A stretch of 5,306 nucleotides of DNA from Promicromonosporaceae bacterium (GTDB lineage Bacteria; Actinomycetota; Actinomycetes; Actinomycetales; Cellulomonadaceae). A program made the translations under genes and the position numbers. This document shows, in pieces, positions 1 to 5,306 of this stretch (its first letter is position 1; every line of letters begins with the position of its first letter). The stretch is from the NCBI GenBank assembly GCA_009782865.1, contig WRIF01000138.1, positions 1-5,306 of the forward strand, written 5' to 3'. The notes under the pieces were generated by a model. That model made no database searches and was not told the DNA's origin. It saw only the letters and a program-made list of their open reading frames with translations.

Positions 1-716
1 CCAAGAACCACCTGCTCGAGGCCAACCTGCGCCTGGTCGTCTCCCTCGCCAAGCGCTACACCGGTCGCGGCATGCTGTTCCTGGACCTGATCCAGGAGGG
101 CAACCTCGGCCTGATCCGCGCCGTCGAGAAGTTCGACTACACCAAGGGATACAAGTTCTCCACCTACGCCACCTGGTGGATTCGCCAGGCGATCACCCGC
201 GCGATGGCGGACCAGGCGCGCACCATCCGCATCCCGGTGCACATGGTGGAGGTCATCAACAAGTTGGCCCGCGTGCAGCGTCAGATGCTCCAGGACCTGG
301 GCCGCGAGCCCACCCCAGAAGAGTTGGCCAAGGAACTGGACATGACCCCCGAGAAGGTGGTCGAGGTCCAGAAGTACGGTCGCGAACCCATCTCGCTGCA
401 CACCCCGCTCGGCGAGGACGGCGACTCGGAGTTCGGCGACCTGATCGAGGACTCGGAGGCCGTGGTTCCCGCCGACGCCGTCTCGTTCACGCTGCTGCAG
501 GAGCAGTTGAAGTCGGTGCTGGACACGCTCTCCGAGCGGGAGTCTGGGGTGGTCTCCATGCGCTTCGGCCTACAAGACGGGCAGCCGCGCACCCTCGACG
601 AGATCGGCAAGGTCTACGGGGTCACCCGTGAGCGCATTCGACAGATCGAGTCGAAGACCATGTCCAAGCTCCGTCACCCCTCCCGCTCGCAGGTGCTGCG
701 CGACTACCTGGACTGA
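1..716 (+). CDS. sigA: Primary RNA polymerase sigma factor, C-terminal part (5' end outside window)
   Basis: This is the housekeeping sigma-70 subunit that directs RNA polymerase to most promoters. The open frame runs from base 3, so 237 codons are visible. Region 2 is seen from its first residues ([12 protein letters not shown]), followed by the core-binding stretch [18 protein letters not shown] and the -10 melting/recognition helix with [13 protein letters not shown] around visible residues 55-66. Region 3 follows (IRIPVHMVE onward). Region 4.2 carries the -35-binding helix-turn-helix, [20 protein letters not shown], near visible residues 197-216. The end, [17 protein letters not shown] then TGA, is the standard actinobacterial SigA/HrdB ending. 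All regions appear intact. Alternative sigma factors of group 2 (SigB type) are similar, but the C-terminus favours the primary factor. The N-terminal region 1 and the start codon lie outside the window. Confidence 0.96.
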   Translation, partial: KNHLLEANLRLVVSLAKRYTGRGMLFLDLIQEGNLGLIRAVEKFDYTKGYKFSTYATWWIRQAITRAMADQARTIRIPVHMVEVINKLARVQRQMLQDLGREPTPEELAKELDMTPEKVVEVQKYGREPISLHTPLGEDGDSEFGDLIEDSEAVVPADAVSFTLLQEQLKSVLDTLSERESGVVSMRFGLQDGQPRTLDEIGKVYGVTRERIRQIESKTMSKLRHPSRSQVLRDYLD

Positions 717-813
717 GCGAGCGCGCAAGCGCCCCTGCGGCGCGAGCGAGGGACAGGCCACAGACGCAAACCGTCGAACACCTGGACCGACCCCACTCGA
801 CGCTCGGACGCCA

Positions 814-835
814 AGGCGCCCCTCCGGGGGCGCCT
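814..835 (+). terminator. Probable intrinsic terminator of the sigma factor gene
   Basis: A perfect 9-bp stem (AGGCGCCCC, 814-822, pairing with GGGGCGCCT, 827-835) closes a TCCG loop. In RNA this is a C(UCCG)G tetraloop of the very stable UNCG class. It lies 97 bases after the sigma factor stop codon. There is no real U-tract after it (GCGTCGTCTACA), which is common for actinobacterial hairpin terminators but makes termination an inference. The hairpin separates the sigma gene from the glycosidase-like gene, consistent with independent transcription of the latter. Confidence 0.6.
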
Positions 836-843
836 GCGTCGTC

Positions 844-849
844 TACACT
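844..849 (+). promoter_or_regulatory. Candidate -10 element for the glycosidase-like gene
   Basis: TACACT fits the TANNNT pattern of actinobacterial -10 elements and lies 61 bases before the GTG start. No recognisable -35 is present, because the expected position falls inside the upstream GC hairpin. The assignment rests mainly on its position between the terminator and a LacI-like palindrome. A start site about 7 bases downstream would fall inside that palindrome, the usual place for a repressor operator. Confidence 0.35.
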
Positions 850-853
850 GCTC

Positions 854-867
854 TCGAATCGTTTCGA
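854..867 (+). promoter_or_regulatory. Candidate LacI/GalR-family operator
   Basis: TCGAATCGTTTCGA is a 14-base palindrome with 12 of 14 positions symmetric around a central CG (860-861). The core AANCGNTT matches the general LacI-family operator form, also seen in the cre sites of CcpA. It starts 5 bases after the candidate -10 and therefore covers the likely transcription start, so a bound repressor would block initiation. Local LacI-type control by a sugar ligand would suit the glycosidase-like gene that follows. No LacI-type regulator is encoded in this window, so the partner is unknown. Confidence 0.5.
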
Positions 868-871
868 TGGT

Positions 872-891
872 GGTGTCCGACGGCGGACACC
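872..891 (+). other. Interrupted palindrome / leader hairpin before the glycosidase-like gene
   Basis: GGTGTCCG (872-879) pairs perfectly with CGGACACC (884-891) across a 4-base ACGG spacer. It lies directly between the candidate operator and the ribosome binding site (899-905). It could be an mRNA hairpin in the 5' leader that affects translation or stability, or a second protein-binding palindrome at DNA level. It is unlikely to be a terminator, since no T-run follows and the RBS begins 7 bases later. Confidence 0.5.
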
Positions 892-898
892 CACGAGC

Positions 899-905
899 AA
901 GGGAG
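899..905 (+). promoter_or_regulatory. Ribosome binding site fixing the GTG start at 911
   Basis: AAGGGAG lies 5 bases before GTG at 911. No other ATG, GTG or TTG with a comparable Shine-Dalgarno lies upstream in the same frame within the intergenic region, and the protein homology-like sequence begins at once (ERGVYFDGWY). This decides the start. Confidence 0.75.
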
Positions 906-910
906 CAACT

Positions 911-3064
911 GTGGAGCGCGGTGTCTATTTCGACGGCTGGTATCGGAACTCGTGGAACATCCACCCGACCCTTCCGCCCCGCCGCCTGCAGATGCTCGAA
1001 GACCTGGAGGAAATGGGCGCGACCGCGCTGGTCTGGGCTGGCCTCGGCGGCGGCGTCATCTCCCTGCCCTACCTCGAGGACGAGGCCTTCGGGGAGATCC
1101 CCGAACGGTTCCGCACCTACGGCTACGTCAACGACTCCGAGTTCATCGCCCATTGCCGCGAGGCAGGCATCGACCTGTTCGCCATCGTCTTCCAGATGCA
1201 GGCGTGGGGAGTGCCCGCCGAGATCGTCGAGGGGCAGGTCAAGGCGCTCGTCGAGCGACGCGGCACGGCCCCGGTCTCCGAGATTGGCCTGACGGCATTC
1301 GCCAACGATGACGGCCCCGCGAACTGGAAGCCATTTGCGCACTACTTCCCTAAGGGGCTGACTAACAGCGCCGGGGAGCGCGTCACCGACCTGCAGCGCG
1401 AGGTGGCCTCCCACGGGCTCGACGGGGAGCCGTACCACACCATCTGGGTCGAGGCTCCCCTTGAGGGCATGAGTTCCTACCTGGCGGACCGCAACAACCC
1501 GGTGTGGCGGGAGTACCTGAAGGCGATCATTCGTCTGCAGATCGACGCGGGCGCCCCCGGCGTCCAACTTGACGAGGCCAACTCTTCCCACCTGGCATTC
1601 GGCTGGGGCGGCTGCTTCTGCCGGGACTGCTGCCTGGTGTTCCGGGCATGGCTGCTGGCGCAGCCTGCCGAGAAGGTGCCCGCCGAGGTGGCCGGCGTGG
1701 ACCTGACGACCTTCGACTACCGCGCCTGGTTGCTCGCCCGGGGGCACCGCCAGGGTGAAAACCCGCGCACCTTTCCCCTGTACGAGCAGTACTGGTGGGC
1801 GATCATGGCCAACCTGCACGTCACCTCGCGCGAACTCAGCGACTACGCCCGGGTCTACGCGGCCTCCCAGGGAAAGCGGGTGCGCCTCGGTTCCAACTTC
1901 TTCAACTGCGACGCCTACTACGACGCCTTCATCGACGACGTTGACATGATCGTCACCGAGACCGCGTACACCCTGCCCTACCAGCCGTGGTTCTACCGCC
2001 ACTGCGTGGGCTTTGCCCGCGGCAAGGACGTCATCGCCGTCGAGGGTCCCTACTCCGGCGAGGTGGAACGGCTCAACAACCAGTTGAAGGTGGGCAAGGC
2101 CTACGATCTGTTCCGCATCTCGATCTTCGAGGCCAATGCGATGGGCGCCAACATGGCCCTGCCGTATGGCTCATGGCTGGGAACCGGTGCCAAAGACGCC
2201 TATTGGGCGCCCCGCGACCTGGCCGTGGAGACCGGACAGTTCATCAAGGCCGTCGCGCCGTACACCACCAACGTCTCTCCGCACCGCACCGCCGTGCTGT
2301 TCACGGCCCGCAGCCAGCTGCTCACCTACGCCCGTTCCCACCCGGGTGAGCATGGAGACTTCTTCCCGGGATTGCCCGGCGACGAGATCAACAACCAGAT
2401 GATCAACCCGTTCACGCCGTACTGGCTTACCCTGGAGGCGCTCAGCCGGGCCGGCAAGACCTACGACGTCATCACGCTGCCCGAGGAGTCGGTGCGGCCG
2501 GGTGGCCCCACCGCCGCCGACCTGTCCCGATACTCCACGGTCGTGCTTCCGGTGGGCTTCGGGGTCTCCGCCACCCAGCACGCGGAGCTGGTCAAGTACC
2601 TGGACGACGGCGGCCGCCTGGTATTGGTGGGGGAGTACGCCACCGACCTGCCTGACGAGGTGCGCGCCGAGGTGTCGAACCACCCCGGCACCACCTTTGT
2701 CGCCGCGCCGGCTCCCGACGCCTCGGCCGCAGAGCTGGCCGGCCTGGCCGGTCTGGTCAATGACGTCGTCGACGTTGACCTGGGCGGAACCGGGGCGGCG
2801 AGCGTGCACGCGCTGGCGGGCGGCGAGGTGGCGATCCACCTCCTGAACGTCGACTACCGCGCCGAGACGGACGGCGTGACGCCGAAGCGCGACGTACGGG
2901 TCACCGTGCGACTCGACCGGGCCTTCTCTTCGGCCAAGTTGATTGTGCCGGGGGCAGCCCCGCAGCCGCTCGGACTCACCGTCACCCCTGACGGCGCGCA
3001 GTCCTTCACGGTGGACAGCCTGGGTGTCTACGCGATCATTCACCTGATGGACTGTCCCAGATAG
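911..3064 (+). CDS. Glycoside-hydrolase-like protein with beta-galactosidase trimerisation-like domain
   Basis: This 717-residue protein has no signal peptide or membrane segment and should be cytoplasmic. Residues about 1-450 read as a (beta/alpha)8 glycosidase-like barrel: GVYFDGWYRNSW at the start, then strand-like segments ending in acidic or aromatic residues, such as GVQLDEAN (D221, E222), MIVTETAY (E350) and VIAVEGPYSG (E378). These acids are my candidates for catalytic roles. A CxCxxCC cluster (C235, C237, C240, C241) follows the LDEA strand and resembles the CxCxxC motif of related uncharacterised glycosidase-like proteins (GHL6/GH42-like), perhaps a metal site. Residues about 515-600 (STVVLPVGFG, KYLDDGGRLVLVGEYAT) look like the class I glutamine amidotransferase-fold domain used for trimerisation in GH42 beta-galactosidases. 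Residues about 610-717 are beta-rich (VAIHLLNVDYR, VYAIIHL). The substrate cannot be read from sequence. It appears to be a single-gene unit under a LacI-like operator. No transporter for its substrate is next to it, apart from the broken exporter downstream, which is not of a sugar-uptake type. Confidence 0.75.
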   Translation: MERGVYFDGWYRNSWNIHPTLPPRRLQMLEDLEEMGATALVWAGLGGGVISLPYLEDEAFGEIPERFRTYGYVNDSEFIAHCREAGIDLFAIVFQMQAWGVPAEIVEGQVKALVERRGTAPVSEIGLTAFANDDGPANWKPFAHYFPKGLTNSAGERVTDLQREVASHGLDGEPYHTIWVEAPLEGMSSYLADRNNPVWREYLKAIIRLQIDAGAPGVQLDEANSSHLAFGWGGCFCRDCCLVFRAWLLAQPAEKVPAEVAGVDLTTFDYRAWLLARGHRQGENPRTFPLYEQYWWAIMANLHVTSRELSDYARVYAASQGKRVRLGSNFFNCDAYYDAFIDDVDMIVTETAYTLPYQPWFYRHCVGFARGKDVIAVEGPYSGEVERLNNQLKVGKAYDLFRISIFEANAMGANMALPYGSWLGTGAKDAYWAPRDLAVETGQFIKAVAPYTTNVSPHRTAVLFTARSQLLTYARSHPGEHGDFFPGLPGDEINNQMINPFTPYWLTLEALSRAGKTYDVITLPEESVRPGGPTAADLSRYSTVVLPVGFGVSATQHAELVKYLDDGGRLVLVGEYATDLPDEVRAEVSNHPGTTFVAAPAPDASAAELAGLAGLVNDVVDVDLGGTGAASVHALAGGEVAIHLLNVDYRAETDGVTPKRDVRVTVRLDRAFSSAKLIVPGAAPQPLGLTVTPDGAQSFTVDSLGVYAIIHLMDCPR

Positions 3065-3097
3065 GGTTTTGGGTAGGTGGGGACTGGCCCAGGCAGG

Positions 3098-3454
3098 TCA
3101 TCTGGTTACGCCCAGGATCCGGCCAAGCGCGAAGGTGACGGCTCCTAGGGTTTGGTCATCGACGGTCGCCAGGTGCCTCAGCAACCGAGCGCGCGACACG
3201 CCTCGTAAAGAGCGGGTGACGGCCACGCATGGCCGATCAAGCCCGGCCGATGGGGGGATCGCCGGACGATGAGGCAGCGGGCTGCGAGATGCAGAAAGCG
3301 GGACGACGACGATCAAGTCACTGTCGTCATACGGCCCGAACTGATCTGCCTGCACCACTATCGCGGGACGGTTCTTGCCCGGTTCGCCGATCCCGGCCGC
3401 CCCCAGGCGTACCAGCCAGATTTCACCACGCTTAGGGCTGCTAGTCCCAGCCAT
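3098..3454 (-). CDS. MazF-family toxin, probable endoribonuclease
   Basis: A predicted type II toxin of 118 residues, the normal MazF length. Visible family marks are the first strand KRGEIWLVRL (residues 8-17), the loop GEPGKNRPAIVVQAD with the conserved Arg-Pro (R29, P30) matching catalytic Arg25 of characterised MazF proteins, and LIVVVPLSA (47-55), where S54 sits at the position usually held by catalytic Thr48. The C-terminal part (VAVTRSLRGVSRARLL...VTFALGRILGV) matches the last strand and helix. MazF enzymes cleave single-stranded RNA at short motifs and are held inactive by the antitoxin. I chose the ATG at 3454: GEIW begins ten residues in, and GGGAG lies ten bases upstream (3465-3469). 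The start overlaps the antitoxin gene by 14 bases, indicating translational coupling. The frame is open further upstream, but that stretch is antitoxin gene read out of frame. It ends 33 bases from the convergent glycosidase-like gene. Confidence 0.85.
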   Translation of the reverse strand: MAGTSSPKRGEIWLVRLGAAGIGEPGKNRPAIVVQADQFGPYDDSDLIVVVPLSASRSPLPHRPAIPPSAGLDRPCVAVTRSLRGVSRARLLRHLATVDDQTLGAVTFALGRILGVTR

Positions 3455-3668
3455 CGTCAGTCGACTCCCAGAGGGCGTTTTCTGCCAGGGATTCGGCGAC
3501 GTCGAGCCGCTCCCCCTCTCGGGCCAGGCGGAACCACTCTTCTCTGTCCCATTCTGCAACCTGGTCTGCAAGGAGTTGGGCAACGGAGACCCCCCTGGCG
3601 CGGGCGCGGCCGGCGAGCAGGTCACGGGTACGCCTGGCTACCCGAACCGTGGTGGTGTCTATACCCAT
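3441..3668 (-). CDS. Ribbon-helix-helix antitoxin (MazE-type partner)
   Basis: A 75-residue protein. Residues 5-10 (TTTVRV) form the DNA-contacting beta strand. Two helices follow (about 12-25 and 28-45, with the turn RGVSVAQLL), the standard ribbon-helix-helix fold. The C-terminal third is acidic and Trp-rich (WDREEWF, ENALWESTDDGWD), as expected for the tail that wraps around and blocks a MazF toxin. By analogy it should neutralise the toxin and repress its own promoter as a dimer. The ATG at 3668 has no Shine-Dalgarno but lies 6 bases after a good -10, suggesting a leaderless mRNA. Antitoxin first, then an overlapping toxin, is the standard order for these operons. The gene starts 2 bases after the stop of the MFS remnant, but has its own promoter. 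Confidence 0.85.
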   Translation of the reverse strand: MGIDTTTVRVARRTRDLLAGRARARGVSVAQLLADQVAEWDREEWFRLAREGERLDVAESLAENALWESTDDGWD

Positions 3669-3677
3669 GTCTACATG
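3666..3677. promoter_or_regulatory. Palindrome over -10 and antitoxin start: candidate autoregulatory operator
   Basis: CATGT (3666-3670) and ACATG (3673-3677) form an inverted repeat with a 2-base centre. It covers half of the -10 and the antitoxin start codon. Ribbon-helix-helix antitoxins commonly bind short palindromes over their own promoter, so this is a reasonable operator candidate. The site is short enough to occur by chance. Confidence 0.4.
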
Positions 3678-4786
3678 TTACGGCTACAGCACAGGCGCTG
3701 CCAATTGGGCCGTCGTTGGCGCAATGGAACCCAGCGGGACGGCGTCGAGGTGTACGTGACGGCCCGGTGGTAAAGCTTGATCTCCAGGTGCCAGTGCCGA
3801 AATGCCCAGATGGTCGCCAGCGTACAGGCGATGAAGACGGCGATGGCGCCGACGGCGATGGCCCAGCGCGGGCCGAGATGCTGCCCGATCCAACCGATCA
3901 AGGGAGCGCCCAGCGGTGTGGAGCCCTGGAAGATCATCATGTAGAGCGCCATCATACGTCCGCGCATGGCGGGTTCAGTGGTGGTCTGAATAGTGGCATT
4001 GGCGGCCGTCATCATGGTCAGCGACGCCAGGCCTACCGGCACCAGGAAGACCAGGAAGGTGACATAGGTGGGTTGGACTGCCAGGAGAGCGGTGGCGAAA
4101 GCAGACCCGAACCCCGCCCCCAGGATCAGCCGGATTCGCGGGCGATCTCGTCTGGCGGCCAGCAGGGCGCCCGCCAACGAGCCGATGGCCATCACCGACC
4201 CGGCCAAGCCAAACTCCGAGGCGCCATGCCCAAACTGCACGCGCGTCATCAGGGCGTTGGTTATCTGGAAATTGAGCCCAAACATGGAGATGACCCCCAT
4301 GCGAAAGAAGATCACCAGCAGGTCCTGCCGGCCCCTGAGATAGTGCAGGCTCTCCCGAATCTCTCCCTTGCGCTTCCCCACATGCGGCAAGGGATACAAG
4401 GTGGCCGAGTTCATGAAGGTCAGCGCCAGGATGGTCGCTGCGAACGTCGTGCCGTTGATCATAAACACCCAGCCCGCGCCCACCACGGCGATCAGCACGC
4501 CAGAGATGCCGGGGCCGATCAGGCGGGCGGCGTTGATACTAGCCGAGTTCAGCCCGACGGCATTGGGCAGCAGGTCAGGGCCGACCAGCTCGCCTACGAA
4601 CGTCTGCCGCACCGGAGAGTCGATGGCCGTGACCATGCCCAAGACGAAGGCGAAGACGTAGACGTGTCACAACTGCACCCTGCCGCTCAGCACGAGGGAG
4701 CCCAAGGCGAAGGCCAACACCCCTTGGGCACCCTGAGTGAACATCAGCAGCCGCCGGGGCAGGCGGTCGGCGAGCACCCCGGCGTA
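3671..4786 (-). pseudogene. MFS exporter remnant (EntS/MFS_3 type), 5'-truncated with in-frame TGA
   Basis: The reading frame gives a typical major facilitator drug/siderophore exporter from the helix 2-3 loop onward. Motif A, YAGVLADRLPRR, is at about 4786-4751, followed by helix 3 (LLMFTQGAQGVLAFALGSLVLS), helix 4 (HVYVFAFVLGMVTAIDSPVRQTF), the conserved GLNSASINAARLIGP, and helices 7-12, including FGLNFQITNALM, GSLAGALLAARR, TAANATIQ and MRGRMMALYM. Two faults are visible. Helices 1-2 (about the first 55-60 residues) are missing: recognisable homology stops near 4786, and uvrB starts 75 bases away on the other strand. A TGA (4669-4667) interrupts the frame between VQL and HVYVF, where relatives generally have Trp, so TGG to TGA is the simplest origin. 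No frameshift is seen in the remaining 331 codons, so decay is probably recent. The tail after HLEIKLYHR is basic and Cys-rich, unlike a normal MFS end. A shorter product from the TTG at 4642 is possible but would lack nearly four helices. Confidence 0.8.
3675..3704 (-). promoter_or_regulatory. Promoter of the toxin-antitoxin operon (leaderless)
   Basis: On the minus strand, TTGGCA (3704-3699) and TAACAT (3680-3675) are separated by 18 bases, close to the sigma-70 consensus (TTGACA, TATAAT). Only six bases separate the -10 from the antitoxin ATG, so the start site should be at or within a base or two of the A of ATG. This promoter lies inside the last codons of the MFS remnant. A CCAATTGG palindrome (3701-3708) overlaps the -35 and could also serve as a binding site. 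Confidence 0.6.
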
Positions 4787-4849
4787 CCGGGGGGTGGAGG
4801 CCACCCTTTGAGAGTAGTCCTGGCCTAGGTCGATGGCAGCGGGTGGCGC

Positions 4850-4855
4850 TACGGT
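4850..4855 (+). promoter_or_regulatory. Candidate -10 for a leaderless uvrB transcript
   Basis: TACGGT fits TANNNT and is followed by six bases and then the uvrB ATG, the same geometry as the antitoxin promoter. No Shine-Dalgarno precedes the ATG (GGTTGTCCC), which supports a leaderless start. No convincing -35 was found at 16-19 bases upstream, and I saw no clear actinobacterial SOS box (TCGAAC-N4-GTTCGA type) between 4787 and 4861. Confidence 0.4.
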
Positions 4856-4861
4856 TGTCCC

Positions 4862-5306
4862 ATGCGCCCCGTCACCGACCTGCAACGGCTCGACCAGCCC
4901 TTCGAGGTCATCTCCGAGTTCTCCCCGGCCGGTGACCAGCCCGCCGCCATCGCCGAACTGGCAGAGCGGATCACCAACGGGGAAAAGGACATCGTGCTGC
5001 TCGGGGCCACGGGCACCGGCAAGTCAGCGACAACGGCCTGGCTGATCGAGCAGGTGCAGCGGCCCACCCTGGTCATGGCGCCCAACAAGACCCTGGCCGC
5101 CCAGCTGTGCACCGAGTTCAAGGAACTGCTGCCGAACGCCGCCGTGGAGTACTTCGTCTCCTACTACGACTACTACCAGCCCGAGGCGTACATCGCGCAG
5201 ACGGACACGTACATCGAGAAGGACTCGGCCATCAACGACGAGGTCGAGCGCTTGAGGCACTCGGCCCCCTCCTCGCTGCTCACCCGCCGTGACGTCGTCG
5301 TTGTCT
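4862..5306 (+). CDS. uvrB: Excinuclease ABC subunit B, N-terminal part (3' end outside window)
   Basis: UvrB is the damage-verifying helicase-like subunit of the UvrABC nucleotide excision repair complex. It is loaded by UvrA and then recruits UvrC for incision. The window shows 148 codons, about a fifth of the usual protein. [11 protein letters not shown] (residues 20-30) is the Q-motif-like start. Walker A is GATGTGKS (48-55), and [14 protein letters not shown] (69-82) is motif Ia. The Tyr-rich beta-hairpin that clamps DNA is [14 protein letters not shown] (97-110), followed by [21 protein letters not shown]. All are intact. The ATG at 4862 gives the standard actinobacterial opening MRPVTDLQR. 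The gene is divergent from the MFS remnant, whose missing 5' part would have occupied or crossed this region. Confidence 0.97.
   Translation, partial: MRPVTDLQRLDQPFEVISEFSPAGDQPAAIAELAERITNGEKDIVLLGATGTGKSATTAWLIEQVQRPTLVMAPNKTLAAQLCTEFKELLPNAAVEYFVSYYDYYQPEAYIAQTDTYIEKDSAINDEVERLRHSAPSSLLTRRDVVVV

Noticed and set aside
717..748. GCGAGCG direct repeats and a GCGCC/GGCGC mini-hairpin just after the sigma factor stop
   Set aside because: They are too short and low in complexity for this base composition. The stronger hairpin at 814-835 is a better terminator candidate.
772..802. CGTCGA...TCGACG inverted repeat between the sigma gene and the terminator
   Set aside because: Six-base arms around a 19-base loop in GC-rich DNA are expected by chance and fit no known site type.
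704..2002. Open frame of 432 codons on the minus strand across the sigma/glycosidase gap and the 5' half of the glycosidase-like gene
   Set aside because: It is antisense to a gene with clear protein features. Its composition (many Val, Gly, Arg, Asp and no recognisable motif) is what high-GC antisense frames give.
2171..3043. Open frame of 290 codons on the minus strand inside the glycosidase-like gene
   Set aside because: It is an antisense shadow, rich in Arg, Val, Gly and His, with no motif or ribosome binding site.
3455..3625. Longer toxin with a 57-residue N-terminal extension
   Set aside because: The extra part is the antitoxin gene read out of frame and has no MazF similarity. The ATG at 3454 fits the family start and has a ribosome binding site.
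4667..4669. TGA read as Trp or selenocysteine
   Set aside because: TGA ends the sigma factor gene in this window, the family has Trp rather than Cys here, and no SECIS-like hairpin was apparent just after the codon.
3269..4828. Open frame of 519 codons on the plus strand across the toxin-antitoxin and exporter region
   Set aside because: It is antisense to recognisable toxin, antitoxin and MFS sequences. The translation is low-complexity, rich in Gln, His, Gly and Arg, with no domain.

Overview
The window looks like chromosomal DNA of a high-GC actinobacterium. The evidence is the strong G/C bias at third codon positions, a primary sigma factor with the typical actinobacterial C-terminus (ending SQVLRDYLD), a UvrB that starts MRPVTDLQR, and several start codons with TANNNT -10 elements just upstream and no Shine-Dalgarno. 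A propionibacterial-type lineage is possible, but this is only an impression from protein wording.

Layout from left to right. (1) Bases 1-716, + strand: 3' part of the primary sigma factor gene (sigA/hrdB/rpoD type). (2) Bases 717-910: intergenic region with a GC-rich hairpin (probable sigma-gene terminator), a weak -10, a LacI-family-like operator palindrome, a second hairpin and a good ribosome binding site. (3) Bases 911-3064, + strand: a 717-residue cytoplasmic protein that reads as a glycoside-hydrolase-like (beta/alpha)8 barrel followed by a beta-galactosidase-trimerisation-like (class I glutamine amidotransferase fold) domain and a beta domain; substrate unknown. (4) Bases 3098-3668, - strand: a compact type II toxin-antitoxin pair, a ribbon-helix-helix antitoxin followed by an overlapping MazF-like toxin, with its own promoter. 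(5) Bases 3671 to about 4786, - strand: a decayed MFS exporter gene (EntS/MFS_3 type) that lacks its first two helices and carries an in-frame TGA where relatives usually have Trp. (6) Bases 4862-5306, + strand: 5' part of uvrB, apparently leaderless.

The sigma factor and UvrB are housekeeping genes. The stretch between them is accessory: a sugar-related enzyme probably controlled locally by a LacI-type repressor encoded elsewhere, a toxin-antitoxin module that converges on it, and an exporter remnant. I see no clearly new multi-gene system. The points most worth a second look are the operator/hairpin leader of the glycosidase-like gene, the uncharacterised glycosidase-like protein itself, the toxin-antitoxin promoter sitting in the end of the dying exporter gene, and the nonsense codon in that exporter.
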